NCBI GenBank assembly: GCA_001725505.1
Contig: MEGM01000087.1
Coordinates: forward strand, 1 to 34,756
DNA length: 34,756 nt
Origin: Rubrivivax sp. SCN 70-15
GTDB taxonomy: Bacteria > Pseudomonadota > Gammaproteobacteria > Burkholderiales > Burkholderiaceae_C
Direction: 5' to 3'
The notes beneath the pieces were generated by a model that had not been told where the DNA came from, searched no databases, and saw only the letters and a program-made list of their open reading frames with translations. Both the position numbers and the translations under genes were made by a program. Position 1 is the stretch's first letter, and every line of letters begins with the position of its first letter. This document shows positions 1 to 7,594 of the stretch, piece after piece.

Positions 1-1
1 G

Positions 2-91
2 CGCGCCATGCTCGGCAGCTTGCTGCGTGCGCTCGCCGCCACTCCGAAGCAGCCCGAGCGCGGAATCAGGGTTGCTGAGGTTCATCGCTAA
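2..91 (+). CDS. C-terminal fragment of an unidentified protein (possibly an NAD(P)-binding atypical SDR)
   Basis: The second frame is open from the window edge to a TAA at 89-91. It encodes about 29 residues, including LLRALAATPKQPERG and the ending VAEVHR. Codon third positions are mostly G or C, as expected for coding DNA here. The ending vaguely resembles the tails of NAD(P)H-binding epimerase-like proteins, which often close with a short GVRV-type strand, but the fragment is too short to identify. An AGGAGG sequence lies just after the stop (94-99). Start and function cannot be determined from this window. Confidence 0.3.
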   Translation, partial: RAMLGSLLRALAATPKQPERGIRVAEVHR

Positions 92-101
92 TCAGGAGGC
101 C

Positions 102-440
102 CGATGCGGCGGCACGGTGTTCGCCAGCAAGGTCGCGCCCAGCGACGAGGTCCGCGCCCCGGAGGGCGGCTTTCCGTCGGCGTGGTCGGTGCTGTGGCAC
201 CGCTTCGTGCCCTGGCTCGCGCCGATCCAGACGCCCAGGCTCGCCGACCTGCTGATCCGCACGATGACCGTCGGCGGTGAGGACCACATGCAGCGCGTGG
301 CGAGCCACGTCGACGTGCTGATCGAGCCCGAGGTGGACCGCTACGGGATGCTTCAGTTCAGCGCGCTCGAGGCCTTGGTCGAATGCGGATCGCTCGCCGC
401 GCGCCGATCGCTGGCGGCGTGGGCCGAGTCCGGGCGCTGA
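102..440 (+). pseudogene. C-terminal remnant of a patatin-like (NTE/RssA-type) phospholipase
   Basis: The third frame encodes about 112 residues ending in TGA at 438-440. It matches the C-terminal part of bacterial patatin-like phospholipases: an APSDEV strand end, a WSVLWHRF segment, a PRLADLLIRTMTVGG helix, then DVLIEPEVDRYGMLQF and a terminal EALVECG helix. The catalytic half (GxSxG serine nucleophile and DG[AG] aspartate) is absent. The sequence before about position 100 does not look like patatin, and a different frame looks coding there and stops at 91. I read this as a 5'-truncated pseudogene abutting another gene. A short reannealed gene starting at GTG 27 or GTG 117 is possible but would lack the catalytic site. 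Confidence 0.5.
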
Positions 441-558
441 GCCGGCGCGTGCTCGCGCGGCGCTTGACCTCGCGCAACGCCGGTCGTCGCGGCCCCGTCG
501 CCCGGGCTGCGGAACGCGCAAACTGTTCGTCGAATCGTGCTGCCGGTGGAGGACGGTC

Positions 559-951
559 ATGAATCTCGCGCACTGGGTTGGTCGGGGCGGCTTCGCGCTG
601 CTGCTGGCTTCGCTGTCGGTCGGCGCCGCGGCGGCCGAGGTGCCTTACGACAAGGCCCGCTTCGCCGCGGCGCTAGAGCGCTGCGCGCCCATCGTCGTCG
701 CGTTCGTCGCCGACTGGTGCTCGACCTGCAGCGTGCAGAAGCCCATCGTCACCGAACTGATCGAGGACCCCAAGTTCAAGGGCGTCACGGTGTTCATCGC
801 CGACTTCGACAAGGAGCTCGATCTGCGCAAGCGGCTCCGCGTCGCGCAGCAGAGCACCTTCGTGGCCTACAAGGGCTGCAAGGAGGTGGGCCGCTCGACC
901 GGGCAGACGCGCAAGGACGCGATCGCCAGGCTGTTCGCCAAGACCCTCTGA
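559..951 (+). CDS. Secreted thioredoxin-family protein
   Basis: This 130-residue protein starts with a probable signal peptide (residues 1-26, hydrophobic LLLASLSVGAAAA, cleavage near AAAE). A compact thioredoxin fold follows with the redox motif WCSTC (Cys54 and Cys57). The ATG at 559 has GGAGGA 8 bases upstream. Length and motif fit the periplasmic thioredoxin-like domain found at the C-terminus of DsbD, here as a free protein. The next gene, 19 bases on, is a CcdA-like membrane protein. By family knowledge the pair would pass electrons from the cytoplasm across the membrane to periplasmic thiol proteins. The final acceptor is not shown. Confidence 0.85.
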   Translation: MNLAHWVGRGGFALLLASLSVGAAAAEVPYDKARFAAALERCAPIVVAFVADWCSTCSVQKPIVTELIEDPKFKGVTVFIADFDKELDLRKRLRVAQQSTFVAYKGCKEVGRSTGQTRKDAIARLFAKTL

Positions 952-970
952 GCCGGGCAGCGCGCGGGCG

Positions 971-1699
971 ATGGACTTCGGCCCCGGCACCTACCTTCTC
1001 GGCTACGTGGCCGGCGTGCTGTCGACGCTCTCGCCCTGCGTGCTGGCGCTGCTGCCGATCGTCGTCGCCGCGGCGCTGGCCGAGCACCGGCACGGGCCGC
1101 TGGCGCTGGCCGCCGGGCTGACGGTGTCGTTCACCGCGGTCGGGCTCTTCGTCGCGACGATAGGCCTCGCCACCGGGGTCGACCAGGGCCCGCTGCGCAA
1201 GGGGGCGGCCGTGCTGATGATCGTGTTCGGCGCCTTCCTGCTCTCGGCCCGGCTGCAGCAGCGCTTTGCCCAGGCGGCGGCCGGCCTGGGCAACGCCGGG
1301 GACGGCCTGATCGCGCGCCTGCACCCCAAGGGCTGGAGCGGCCAGTTCGCGATCGGGCTGCTGCTCGGGCTGGTCTGGGCACCGTGTTCGGGGCCGACCC
1401 TCGGCGCGGCGGTGACGCTGGCCACACAGGGCACGCAACTCGCCCAGGCCGCCATCCTGATGGCGCTGTTCGGCCTCGGCGCGGCCACGCCGCTGCTCGC
1501 GGTGGGTCAGCTCTCCGCGGCGACGCTGAATCGCTTGCGTGGCAGGCTCGTCGCTGCCGGGACGACCGGCAGGCGCCTGCTCGGCGCCGTCCTGCTCGGA
1601 ATCGGCACGGCGATCGTCACCGGTCTGGACAAGAGCGTCGAAGCCTGGCTGCTGCGGCTCGCCCCGAAGTGGCTCGAAGAGCTGAGCACGCGCTTCTGA
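971..1699 (+). CDS. CcdA/DsbD-type transmembrane thiol-disulfide exchange protein
   Basis: A 242-residue membrane protein with about six hydrophobic segments. Two helices carry the conserved CcdA cysteines: LSTLSPCVLALLPIV (near residue 20) and VWAPCSGPTLGAA (near residue 138). In CcdA and the DsbD membrane domain these two Cys-Pro-type sites form the disulfide that relays electrons inward to outward. It lies 19 bases after the secreted thioredoxin gene, almost certainly in the same transcript, so the two together resemble a split DsbD. The ATG at 971 follows a modest upstream signal. Whether it serves cytochrome c maturation or general thiol reduction cannot be told. Confidence 0.85.
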   Translation: MDFGPGTYLLGYVAGVLSTLSPCVLALLPIVVAAALAEHRHGPLALAAGLTVSFTAVGLFVATIGLATGVDQGPLRKGAAVLMIVFGAFLLSARLQQRFAQAAAGLGNAGDGLIARLHPKGWSGQFAIGLLLGLVWAPCSGPTLGAAVTLATQGTQLAQAAILMALFGLGAATPLLAVGQLSAATLNRLRGRLVAAGTTGRRLLGAVLLGIGTAIVTGLDKSVEAWLLRLAPKWLEELSTRF

Positions 1700-1713
1700 C
1701 GACGCGCGGCAGG

Positions 1714-1761
1714 CACATCGCCCATACCCATTCGCGTTCGATCGTCGAGATGGGCCATGTG
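1714..1761. terminator. Inverted repeat between convergent genes, possible terminator
   Basis: CACATCGCCCAT (1714-1725) and ATGGGCCATGTG (1750-1761) are inverted repeats with one mismatch, separated by 24 bases. It sits in the 108-base space between the convergent ccdA-like and SDR genes. There is no T-run, so at most it is a weak or Rho-assisted terminator. Confidence 0.35.
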
Positions 1762-1807
1762 TCGGCTCGCGGCCCTTCATGCCCGGTCGGTCGATCGCGA
1801 GTCGGGA

Positions 1808-2575
1808 TCAGGCGCTCATGCCGCCGTCCACCGCGAGCATCGTCCCGGTCGTGAAGCTGCTCTGTGCCGACGCGAGGTAGAGCACCGAGTGCGCGATCTC
1901 GTCCGGCGTGCCGTGCCGGCCCATCGGGATGATCTCGTCGAAGAACTGCGTGCCGTCGCGGCCGATGATGCCTTGCAGGTCCTGCTCGACGGCAAGCTGG
2001 AAGCAGTTCGCGATCGGGCCCGGGTGGATCGTGTTGACGCGGATGCGGCGCGGCGCCAGTTCCTTGGCCAGGCAGCGCATCAGCCCGACCTGCGCGTGCT
2101 TCGCGGTGATGTAGGCATAGACGCCGGGGTCGCCGCGCGTGCCGGCGACGCTGGAGTTGATGACGATGCTGCCGCCGTCGTTCATCTTCGGCACCGCGTG
2201 CTTGCACATCAGGAACGCGCCCCGGACGTGCACCGCGTGGACCGCCTCGAACACGTCGAGCGGGTACTCGGCGATCGGGCGCACGACGCCGAAGTTGCCG
2301 GCGTTGCTGAACAGCACGTCGATGCCGCCCCAGCGCTGCGCGGTCGCCGCGATGGCGTCGCGCACGCTCGCCTCGTCGCTGACGTCGGCGGTCATCCACG
2401 CGCTGCACTCGGGGTCCAGCGGCTCGGCTGCGCGCTGCAGCGCCGCGGCGTCGAGGTCGACGAGCATCACGCGCGCGCCCTGCTCGACGAACAGCCGCGC
2501 GGTCGCGCGGCCGATGCTGCCGGCGCCGCCGGTGACGAGGCAGGTCTTGCCCTCGAGTTGTCGTGCCAGGTTCAC
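1808..2575 (-). CDS. SDR-family NAD(P)-dependent oxidoreductase
   Basis: A 255-residue classical short-chain dehydrogenase. The cofactor loop TGGAGSIG is at residues 15-22, Asp40 after the second strand favours NAD(H), NAG is at 91-93, the catalytic Ser is at 141/142, and Tyr155-Lys159 lie in YITAK. The C-terminal GTMLAVDGG strand is typical. It is the last gene of the importer operon, 36 bases after livF. It would oxidise or reduce an alcohol/ketone, probably in the breakdown of the compound the transporter brings in; that substrate link is inference. Confidence 0.88.
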   Translation of the reverse strand: MNLARQLEGKTCLVTGGAGSIGRATARLFVEQGARVMLVDLDAAALQRAAEPLDPECSAWMTADVSDEASVRDAIAATAQRWGGIDVLFSNAGNFGVVRPIAEYPLDVFEAVHAVHVRGAFLMCKHAVPKMNDGGSIVINSSVAGTRGDPGVYAYITAKHAQVGLMRCLAKELAPRRIRVNTIHPGPIANCFQLAVEQDLQGIIGRDGTQFFDEIIPMGRHGTPDEIAHSVLYLASAQSSFTTGTMLAVDGGMSA

Positions 2576-2611
2576 TCGCAGTCTCCGGTTCGTCCGTCGC
2601 GCGCTCGGCCG

Positions 2612-3325
2612 TCAGCCCGCCAGGTAGGCGGCGTGCAGCAGCTGCGGGTTGGCTTCGATCTCCGCCGGCGCGCCCTCGAAGTGGATGCGGCCGCGGTTCA
2701 TCACGTAGGCGTGGTCGGCGAGCTGCAGCGCGACATGGGTGAACTGCTCGATCAGCAGCACGCCGCAGCCCTCGGCAGCCAGCGTCTGCAGCACCTTCAT
2801 CAGCCTCGCGACGATCAGCGGCGCGAGGCCGAGCGACATCTCGTCGACGAGGATGAAGCGCGGCCGGCTCATCAAGGCCTGCGCCAGCGCCACCATCTGG
2901 CGCTGGCCGCCGGACAAGGTGCCGGCGTCGCGCGGCTGCAGCTCGCGCAGTTCAGGGAAGACCTGCAGCGTGCGTTCGATCGCGGCGCCGACCTCTCCTG
3001 GCGCCAGCACGCAGCCGGCGACGCGCAGGTTGTCCCGCACGCTCAAGCCGGTGAGCACCTGGTGGCCTTCGGGGATCGCGGCGATGCCGGCGCGGCGCAC
3101 CTCGTGCGGTGCGGCACGGCCGAGCGCGACGCCGTCGACGAGCACCTCGCCGGCGTCGAGCGGCAGCACGCCGCTCATCGCGAGCACGAGGCTGCTCTTG
3201 CCGGCGCCGTTGGGCCCGAGCACGGCCGCGATCCGGCCCGATTCGAGGCGCAGCGAGACGTCGGTCAGCACCGGCTTGCCGCCGCGCGACGCGCACAGGT
3301 CGCGCACCTCGAGCACCGAGGTCAT
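2612..3325 (-). CDS. livF: LIV-type ABC importer ATPase (LivF-like)
   Basis: A 237-residue ABC ATPase of the hydrophobic amino acid uptake (HAAT) family. Walker A is GPNGAGKS (residues 37-44), the Q-loop region follows IPEGHQVL, the signature LSGGQ is at 137-141, and Walker B is FILVDE with the catalytic Glu at 162. SLGLAP, characteristic of LivF, follows it. It forms a heterodimer with the LivG-like ATPase encoded just upstream to power the LivH/LivM permease. The start codon is ATG at 3325, 73 bases after the livG stop. The spacer carries a GC-rich inverted repeat. Confidence 0.92.
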   Translation of the reverse strand: MTSVLEVRDLCASRGGKPVLTDVSLRLESGRIAAVLGPNGAGKSSLVLAMSGVLPLDAGEVLVDGVALGRAAPHEVRRAGIAAIPEGHQVLTGLSVRDNLRVAGCVLAPGEVGAAIERTLQVFPELRELQPRDAGTLSGGQRQMVALAQALMSRPRFILVDEMSLGLAPLIVARLMKVLQTLAAEGCGVLLIEQFTHVALQLADHAYVMNRGRIHFEGAPAEIEANPQLLHAAYLAG

Positions 3326-3349
3326 GGCGCCGCCACGGCGCCTGCGACG

Positions 3350-3381
3350 CCGGCTCCCCGAGGGGGTGTTCGCCGGCTCGC
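3350..3381. repeat. GC-rich inverted repeat in the livG-livF spacer
   Basis: GGCTCCCCGAGGGGG followed by GTTCGCCGGC contains a CCCC/GGGG stem nested within GCCGGC arms. The core resembles the two larger CCCCCTC/GAGGGGG palindromes at 13218-13315, so it may be a decayed member of the same dispersed repeat family. It may also stabilise transcript ends within the operon. Confidence 0.3.
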
Positions 3382-3398
3382 GGTGGCCCGCCGCCGGC

Positions 3399-4118
3399 TC
3401 ACGCCGCCGCCTCCACGCCCAGGTAGGCGATCTTGACGCGCTCGCTCTGCAGCACCTCGGCGGTCGCGCCGAAGGCGATCAGCTCGCCGAAGTCGAGCAC
3501 CACGGTCGAGGTGCAGGTCGACGAGATCAGCTCGACGTCGTGCTCGATGAGCAGCGTCATCGCGCCGCAATGCGCGTGCAGGCCGCGGATCGCCTGGCGC
3601 AACGCGTCGACCTCGTCGTCGCGCAGGCCCGCGGCGGGTTCGTCGAGCAGCACCACGCGCGGCGCGCCGACCAGGGTCTTGGCCAGCTCCGCCATGCGCC
3701 GCTCGAAGGCGTTCAGCGACGCGCCCATCGCCTCGGCTCGGCCTTCGAGGCCGACGTGATGCAGCGCATCGGCGATCTGGCGCGCGGCGTCGCGGCGGCC
3801 GGCACGCGGCAGCCCGTCGAGCACCGCGCGCAGGTTGTCGGCCAGCGTCAGGTCGTCGACGACCTGCTCGTTCTGGAAGCTGCGCCGCAGCCCCCAGCGC
3901 GCGCGCCGGTGCGGGGCCATCGCCAGCAGGTCGGTGCCGAAGGCGTCGATGGCGCCGCCCTGCGGCTGCACGAAGCCGCTGAAGACGTTGAGCAAGGTCG
4001 TCTTTCCGGCCCCGTTCGGGCCGATGATGCCGACGATCGGATCGGTCAGCGTGACGCTGAGCCGGTTCAGCGCGCGCACGCCGCCGAACGCCACCGACAG
4101 GTCGCGGATCGCGATCAC
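3399..4118 (-). CDS. livG: LIV-type ABC importer ATPase (LivG-like) with atypical signature motif
   Basis: A 239-residue ATPase. I place the start at GTG 4118, overlapping the livM stop by GTGA; the open frame extends further upstream only as the shadow of livM. Walker A is GPNGAGKT (33-40), Walker B is VVLLDE (155-160) and the H-loop His is at 193. The ABC signature, normally LSxGQ/E, reads LNAFER around residues 135-140, so both the usual Ser and the central Gly are replaced. The rest is well conserved, which argues for a functional subfamily variant rather than decay. It pairs with LivF on the permease. Confidence 0.9.
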   Translation of the reverse strand: MIAIRDLSVAFGGVRALNRLSVTLTDPIVGIIGPNGAGKTTLLNVFSGFVQPQGGAIDAFGTDLLAMAPHRRARWGLRRSFQNEQVVDDLTLADNLRAVLDGLPRAGRRDAARQIADALHHVGLEGRAEAMGASLNAFERRMAELAKTLVGAPRVVLLDEPAAGLRDDEVDALRQAIRGLHAHCGAMTLLIEHDVELISSTCTSTVVLDFGELIAFGATAEVLQSERVKIAYLGVEAAA

Positions 4119-5107
4119 CGCTCGCTCCGCGGGCGGCGCAGCCGCGCCAGACCGTCGAGGATCTGCCCGGCAATGCCTTGCGGCGCCGTGATCAGCGCGT
4201 GCAGCAGCCCGATGCCGAACAGCGCATAGGCGAGGTTGCCGTCGACGCCCCAGTCGTTCAGCAGCGCCGGCGCGGCGCGGAAGAGCAGCCCGGTGAGCAC
4301 CTGGCCGAGCGCGCTGTAGGCGCCGCCGACGACGGTGAGCGCGAACAGCAGGATCGACTCGCTCGCCGGGAAGGTGGTCGCGTCGAGCACACCGATCGTG
4401 CCGGCGAGCAGCGCGCCGGCGATGCCGGCCAGGAAGCCGGCGATCGCGAAGCCCCAGGCCTTGTACAGCGCGACGTTGACGCCGGCGGCCATGGCGCACG
4501 CCTCGCTCTTGCGGATCAGCGCCCAGGCCCGGCCCGGGCGCGAGCGGCGCGCCCAGGCGACGAGGCCGAAGCACAGCAGCGCGACGACGCTGGCATAGCG
4601 CAGCATCGCCTCGTCGGAATGGCCGAGCGGCGGGCGCGGCATGAACACGCTGTTCACCGCGATGCCGAGCCAGCCGCCGCCGCCGTTCGGGAACTGGGTG
4701 CCGGTGACCAGGATCTGGAAGCCGGCCGCGGCCATCAGCGTGATGATCGCGAGGTACAGGCCGCGCATGCGCAGCGCCGGCAGCCCGACGAGCATGCCGA
4801 CCAGCGCCGACACCACGCCGGCGACGAGCATGTTCAGCTCGAAGGGCAGCCCGGTCGCGTGCCACATGCGCAGCGTGACCCAGCCGCCGACGCCGACCAG
4901 CGCCACCTGCGCCAGCGAGACCAGGCCCAGCCGCGCGTAGAGCAGCGCGGTGCCGGTCGCGGCGATCGTGAAGATCACCGACGAGATCATCACGCGCAGC
5001 CAGAGCGAATTGAGCAGCGGCGGCACGACCGCGACGGCGACGATCGCGAGCGCGAATCCGGCGAGCAGGCGCCGGTCGCCCAGGCGCCCGGTGATGGCGT
5101 CGCGCAT
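4115..5107 (-). CDS. livM: LIV-type ABC importer permease (LivM-like)
   Basis: A 330-residue polytopic membrane protein of the branched-chain amino acid permease family. The N-terminal part has several hydrophobic helices (e.g. LLAGFALAIVAVAVVPPLL). The family region GLYLAIITLMAAAGFQILV and the cytoplasmic RSRPGRAWALIRKSEACAMAAGVNV follow; the latter is the EAA-like coupling loop that contacts the ATPase. The start ATG at 5107 shares bases with the livH stop (TGATG), and the stop overlaps the livG start, so translation is probably coupled. Only LivM homology within the second half of a longer open frame is real. Confidence 0.92.
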   Translation of the reverse strand: MRDAITGRLGDRRLLAGFALAIVAVAVVPPLLNSLWLRVMISSVIFTIAATGTALLYARLGLVSLAQVALVGVGGWVTLRMWHATGLPFELNMLVAGVVSALVGMLVGLPALRMRGLYLAIITLMAAAGFQILVTGTQFPNGGGGWLGIAVNSVFMPRPPLGHSDEAMLRYASVVALLCFGLVAWARRSRPGRAWALIRKSEACAMAAGVNVALYKAWGFAIAGFLAGIAGALLAGTIGVLDATTFPASESILLFALTVVGGAYSALGQVLTGLLFRAAPALLNDWGVDGNLAYALFGIGLLHALITAPQGIAGQILDGLARLRRPRSER

Positions 5108-5973
5108 CAGTCCTGTCCCGAGAACGTGAGCCGGCGCTTGCGCTGCAGCCACAGCAGCAGCAGCGTGGCGACGATGAAGGGCGTCGCGGTGCGGTAGGCC
5201 GAGATCGGGTGCACGAGCGTGGCCATGGCCTCGACGACGCCGATCACCAAGCCGCCGGCGAGCGTCAGGCTCAGCGACTGCAGCCGCCCGACCACCGCCG
5301 CGGCCATCGCCGGGATGACGAGGAAGGTCAGCGCGCCCGGGTTCGGCCGCACGAGGTCGCCGAACATCAGCCCGGTGAAGCCGGCGAGCAGGCCGCTGAT
5401 CAGCCAGGCCGTCGCCTCGACGCGCCTGACCGGCACGCCCAGCATCGAGGCCAGGTCGCGCTGGCTGGCCAGCGCGCGCATCAGCAGCCCGATGCGGGTG
5501 CGGTTCAGGAACAGCGTGATGCCCAGCGTCATCACCAGCGTCGCGACCAGCACCAGTGCGCGCGTGCCCGTGACGCGAACGCCGAGCACGCGCAGCCCGA
5601 GGTCGTCGGTGGCCAGCGACAGCCGGCGCGGCGCCTCGACCCAGAAGTAGTTCAGGATGCCCAGGATCACGAGCGCGAAGCCCAGCGTCGCGACCGCCTT
5701 GACGACCGGCTCGCGCCAGGCCAGCAGCGGCGCGACGAAGCGGCCGTAGACGAAGGACAGCAGCGTCGCGACCGCGAGCGCCACCGCCCAGGCCACCGGC
5801 TCCGGCCAGGCCCATTGCTCGAGCTGCCAGGCGAGCATCGCGCCGGCGGCGCCGAGGGCGCCGTAGGCGAGGTTGAGCACGCCGGTGCAGCGGTAGAGCA
5901 CGACCAGCCCGACGCCGGACAAGGCGTACAGCGCACCCATCGCCAGGCCGGTGACGAAGAAGACGCCGTACAC
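5107..5973 (-). CDS. livH: LIV-type ABC importer permease (LivH-like)
   Basis: A 288-residue membrane protein starting at GTG 5973 (MYGVFFVTGLAMGALYALSG). It contains the LivH features YRCTGVLNLAYGALG near the N-terminus and the coupling loop RIGLLMRALASQRDLASMLGV in the middle. Its C-terminal helices end in KRRLTFSGQD. It partners with LivM to form the translocation pore. It lies 57 bases after the binding-protein gene. The substrate cannot be read from the permease; in this family it ranges from branched-chain amino acids to amides and aromatic or short-chain acids. Confidence 0.92.
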   Translation of the reverse strand: MYGVFFVTGLAMGALYALSGVGLVVLYRCTGVLNLAYGALGAAGAMLAWQLEQWAWPEPVAWAVALAVATLLSFVYGRFVAPLLAWREPVVKAVATLGFALVILGILNYFWVEAPRRLSLATDDLGLRVLGVRVTGTRALVLVATLVMTLGITLFLNRTRIGLLMRALASQRDLASMLGVPVRRVEATAWLISGLLAGFTGLMFGDLVRPNPGALTFLVIPAMAAAVVGRLQSLSLTLAGGLVIGVVEAMATLVHPISAYRTATPFIVATLLLLWLQRKRRLTFSGQD

Positions 5974-6031
5974 GTTGTCGGTTTGCCGCTGCGCGGGTCG
6001 GGGGTCGTGGCTCGAGGGTCCTGGGCCGCGC

Positions 6032-7339
6032 TCAGTTGCCGGTCAGGTGCTCGGCCTTCTCCATCGCGCGGATCTTGTCGAAGTACTTGCCGGTGACGTC
6101 GAAGCAGCCGGTCTCGGTCTTGAAGCCGTCCTTCTCGACGACGACCATCTGCGACGCGTGGTTCGGCTGGTGGAAGTCGGCATTGCCGAAGTACCACGGG
6201 CCGCAGAGCAGGTCGCTGCGGTAGTTCTTCACCGCCTTCAGCGCCGTCGTCACGCTCGCGCGGTCGATCTTCTTCGGGTCCATCTTCAGCAGCGTGTCGA
6301 CGAAGATGTTGGCCGAGACGAAGCCGGCTTCGCTGAAGGTGTCGCGCGGGTCGGTCTTCGCGGCGTACTTGTCCATCACCGCGCGCCAGCGCTTCGCGTC
6401 CGGGCCGGTGCCGTTCCACGGCGTCAGCTCGATCGCGATGTGCACCTTGCCGGCCCAGTAGGCGCCCAGCGCCTGCGGGATGCCTTCCTTGTACAGCGGC
6501 GTCGGCGAGATCCACTTGTACTTGTCGCGCAGGTCCTGCTCCTGCGCCGCCTTCAGGAAGGCCTGCGCCAGGCCGGCGGGCAGACTGACGAGCATCGTGT
6601 CGGCGCCCGAGGCCACCGCCTCGAGCAGCGCCGAGTTCGCGTCCGGCGCGCCCGGGTCCATCAGCACCGAGACGCCCTGCAGGCCCTTGTCCTTGAGCCA
6701 TTCGTTCGTCAGGTTGCACGACCAGACGCCGTTGCTCGGGATGTTCAGTCCGATGCAGGCGACCTTCTTGCTGCCCAGGTGCTGCACGCTCCATTGCACG
6801 GCCGAGATGTTGCTCGGCACCGGGCCCTGGTTGGTCGACGCGATGTTCTTCGCCTCGAAGCACTCGCGCACCGCGCAGGCCGACGCGACGACCGCGACGT
6901 TCTGCTGCCCGTAGAGCTTGGCGTTGACCGTCATCTCGACGAAGCTGCCGTTGCCCACGAGTGCGACGACGCCGCGGTCCTTGACCAGCTTGGACGCCAC
7001 CTGGCCGGCGACCTCGGGTTTCCACTGATCGTCCTCGATCAGGTACTGGATCGGCCGGCCGTTGATGCCGCCGTTGGCATTCACGCAGTCGAAGTAGGCC
7101 TTGGCCGTGCGCGCGGCCGAGCTGAAGTCGTCCGGGCCGGTCTTGCCGACCACGGCGCCGACGAGGATCGGCGTGCCGGTGGCGGGCTTGCCGTTGTCCA
7201 GCCCGCACGACTTGGGCGCGGCGGCGGCGCTGCCGGCGAAGGCCAGCCCGAACAGCGCGGCGGCGGCGGGCTTGGCCCAGGGGGTGAACGACGGCTTCGG
7301 CTTGCTTATGGACTTGTCTCCTGCACGTGGACCGGGCAT
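6032..7339 (-). CDS. ABC transporter periplasmic substrate-binding protein (LivJ/LivK-like)
   Basis: A type I periplasmic binding protein of about 400 mature residues. A signal peptide core (AAAALFGLAFAGSAAAAPKSC) is followed by PILVGAVVGKTGP, ANGGINGRPIQYLIEDDQW and VVALVGNGSFVEM, the standard HAAT binding-protein landmarks. The first usable ATG is at 7339 and gives 435 residues with a long polar leader. However, AGGAG at 7318-7322 sits 8 bases before an in-frame ATA (7307-7309), which would give a normal 425-residue precursor beginning ISKPKPSF. The native start may therefore be a mutated or non-standard codon. It is the first gene of the operon, divergent from the AraC gene. The ligand is unknown. 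Confidence 0.88.
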   Translation of the reverse strand: MPGPRAGDKSISKPKPSFTPWAKPAAAALFGLAFAGSAAAAPKSCGLDNGKPATGTPILVGAVVGKTGPDDFSSAARTAKAYFDCVNANGGINGRPIQYLIEDDQWKPEVAGQVASKLVKDRGVVALVGNGSFVEMTVNAKLYGQQNVAVVASACAVRECFEAKNIASTNQGPVPSNISAVQWSVQHLGSKKVACIGLNIPSNGVWSCNLTNEWLKDKGLQGVSVLMDPGAPDANSALLEAVASGADTMLVSLPAGLAQAFLKAAQEQDLRDKYKWISPTPLYKEGIPQALGAYWAGKVHIAIELTPWNGTGPDAKRWRAVMDKYAAKTDPRDTFSEAGFVSANIFVDTLLKMDPKKIDRASVTTALKAVKNYRSDLLCGPWYFGNADFHQPNHASQMVVVEKDGFKTETGCFDVTGKYFDKIRAMEKAEHLTGN

Positions 7340-7461
7340 GTGGGTTTGCTGGGCGTGACGCAGCACCGCGCTGCGCCATGACCCGCGCCGGCAGTGTAGG
7401 CAGGGCGGCCGCATCCGGCTTGCCTGGAGCGGACGAAATGCTTGCTCCGATCGGACGTCCG

Positions 7462-7481
7462 GGCCGGCGCCGGCGCCGGCC
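7462..7481. promoter_or_regulatory. 20-bp perfect GC palindrome in the divergent liv/araC intergenic region
   Basis: GGCCGGCGCCGGCGCCGGCC is a perfect palindrome within the 255-285 base space between the ABC operon and the AraC-type gene. No other gene is evident in 7340-7594. It might be a regulator site or a chance product of GC-rich sequence; AraC proteins usually bind direct repeats, so a link to the neighbouring regulator is doubtful. Confidence 0.3.
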
Positions 7482-7594
7482 GGCAATTAGGGGCGACACC
7501 GACGGCCCGGCGCGGGCCGGCCCGTACGATGCGCACCAAGCCTGCCGCCGGCGCCAGCACCGCGCGGCCCGACCCACCCGAGCAAGGTCTGCCG

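Noticed and set aside
104-283. ATG at 104 with AGGAGG upstream as a small gene
   Set aside because: The frame is Arg-rich and ends at about 283 with no motifs, while the overlapping frame shows patatin homology. The good AGGAGG may be a relic of the lost gene.
1757-3436. Long plus-strand open frame opposite the SDR and livF genes
   Set aside because: Its composition is Arg/Ala/His/Asp-rich without motifs, while the minus strand has clear SDR and ABC ATPase domains.
4119-4865. N-terminal extension of the LivG frame by about 249 residues
   Set aside because: The extension is out-of-frame livM sequence. GTG 4118 overlaps the livM stop and starts exactly at the ATPase domain.
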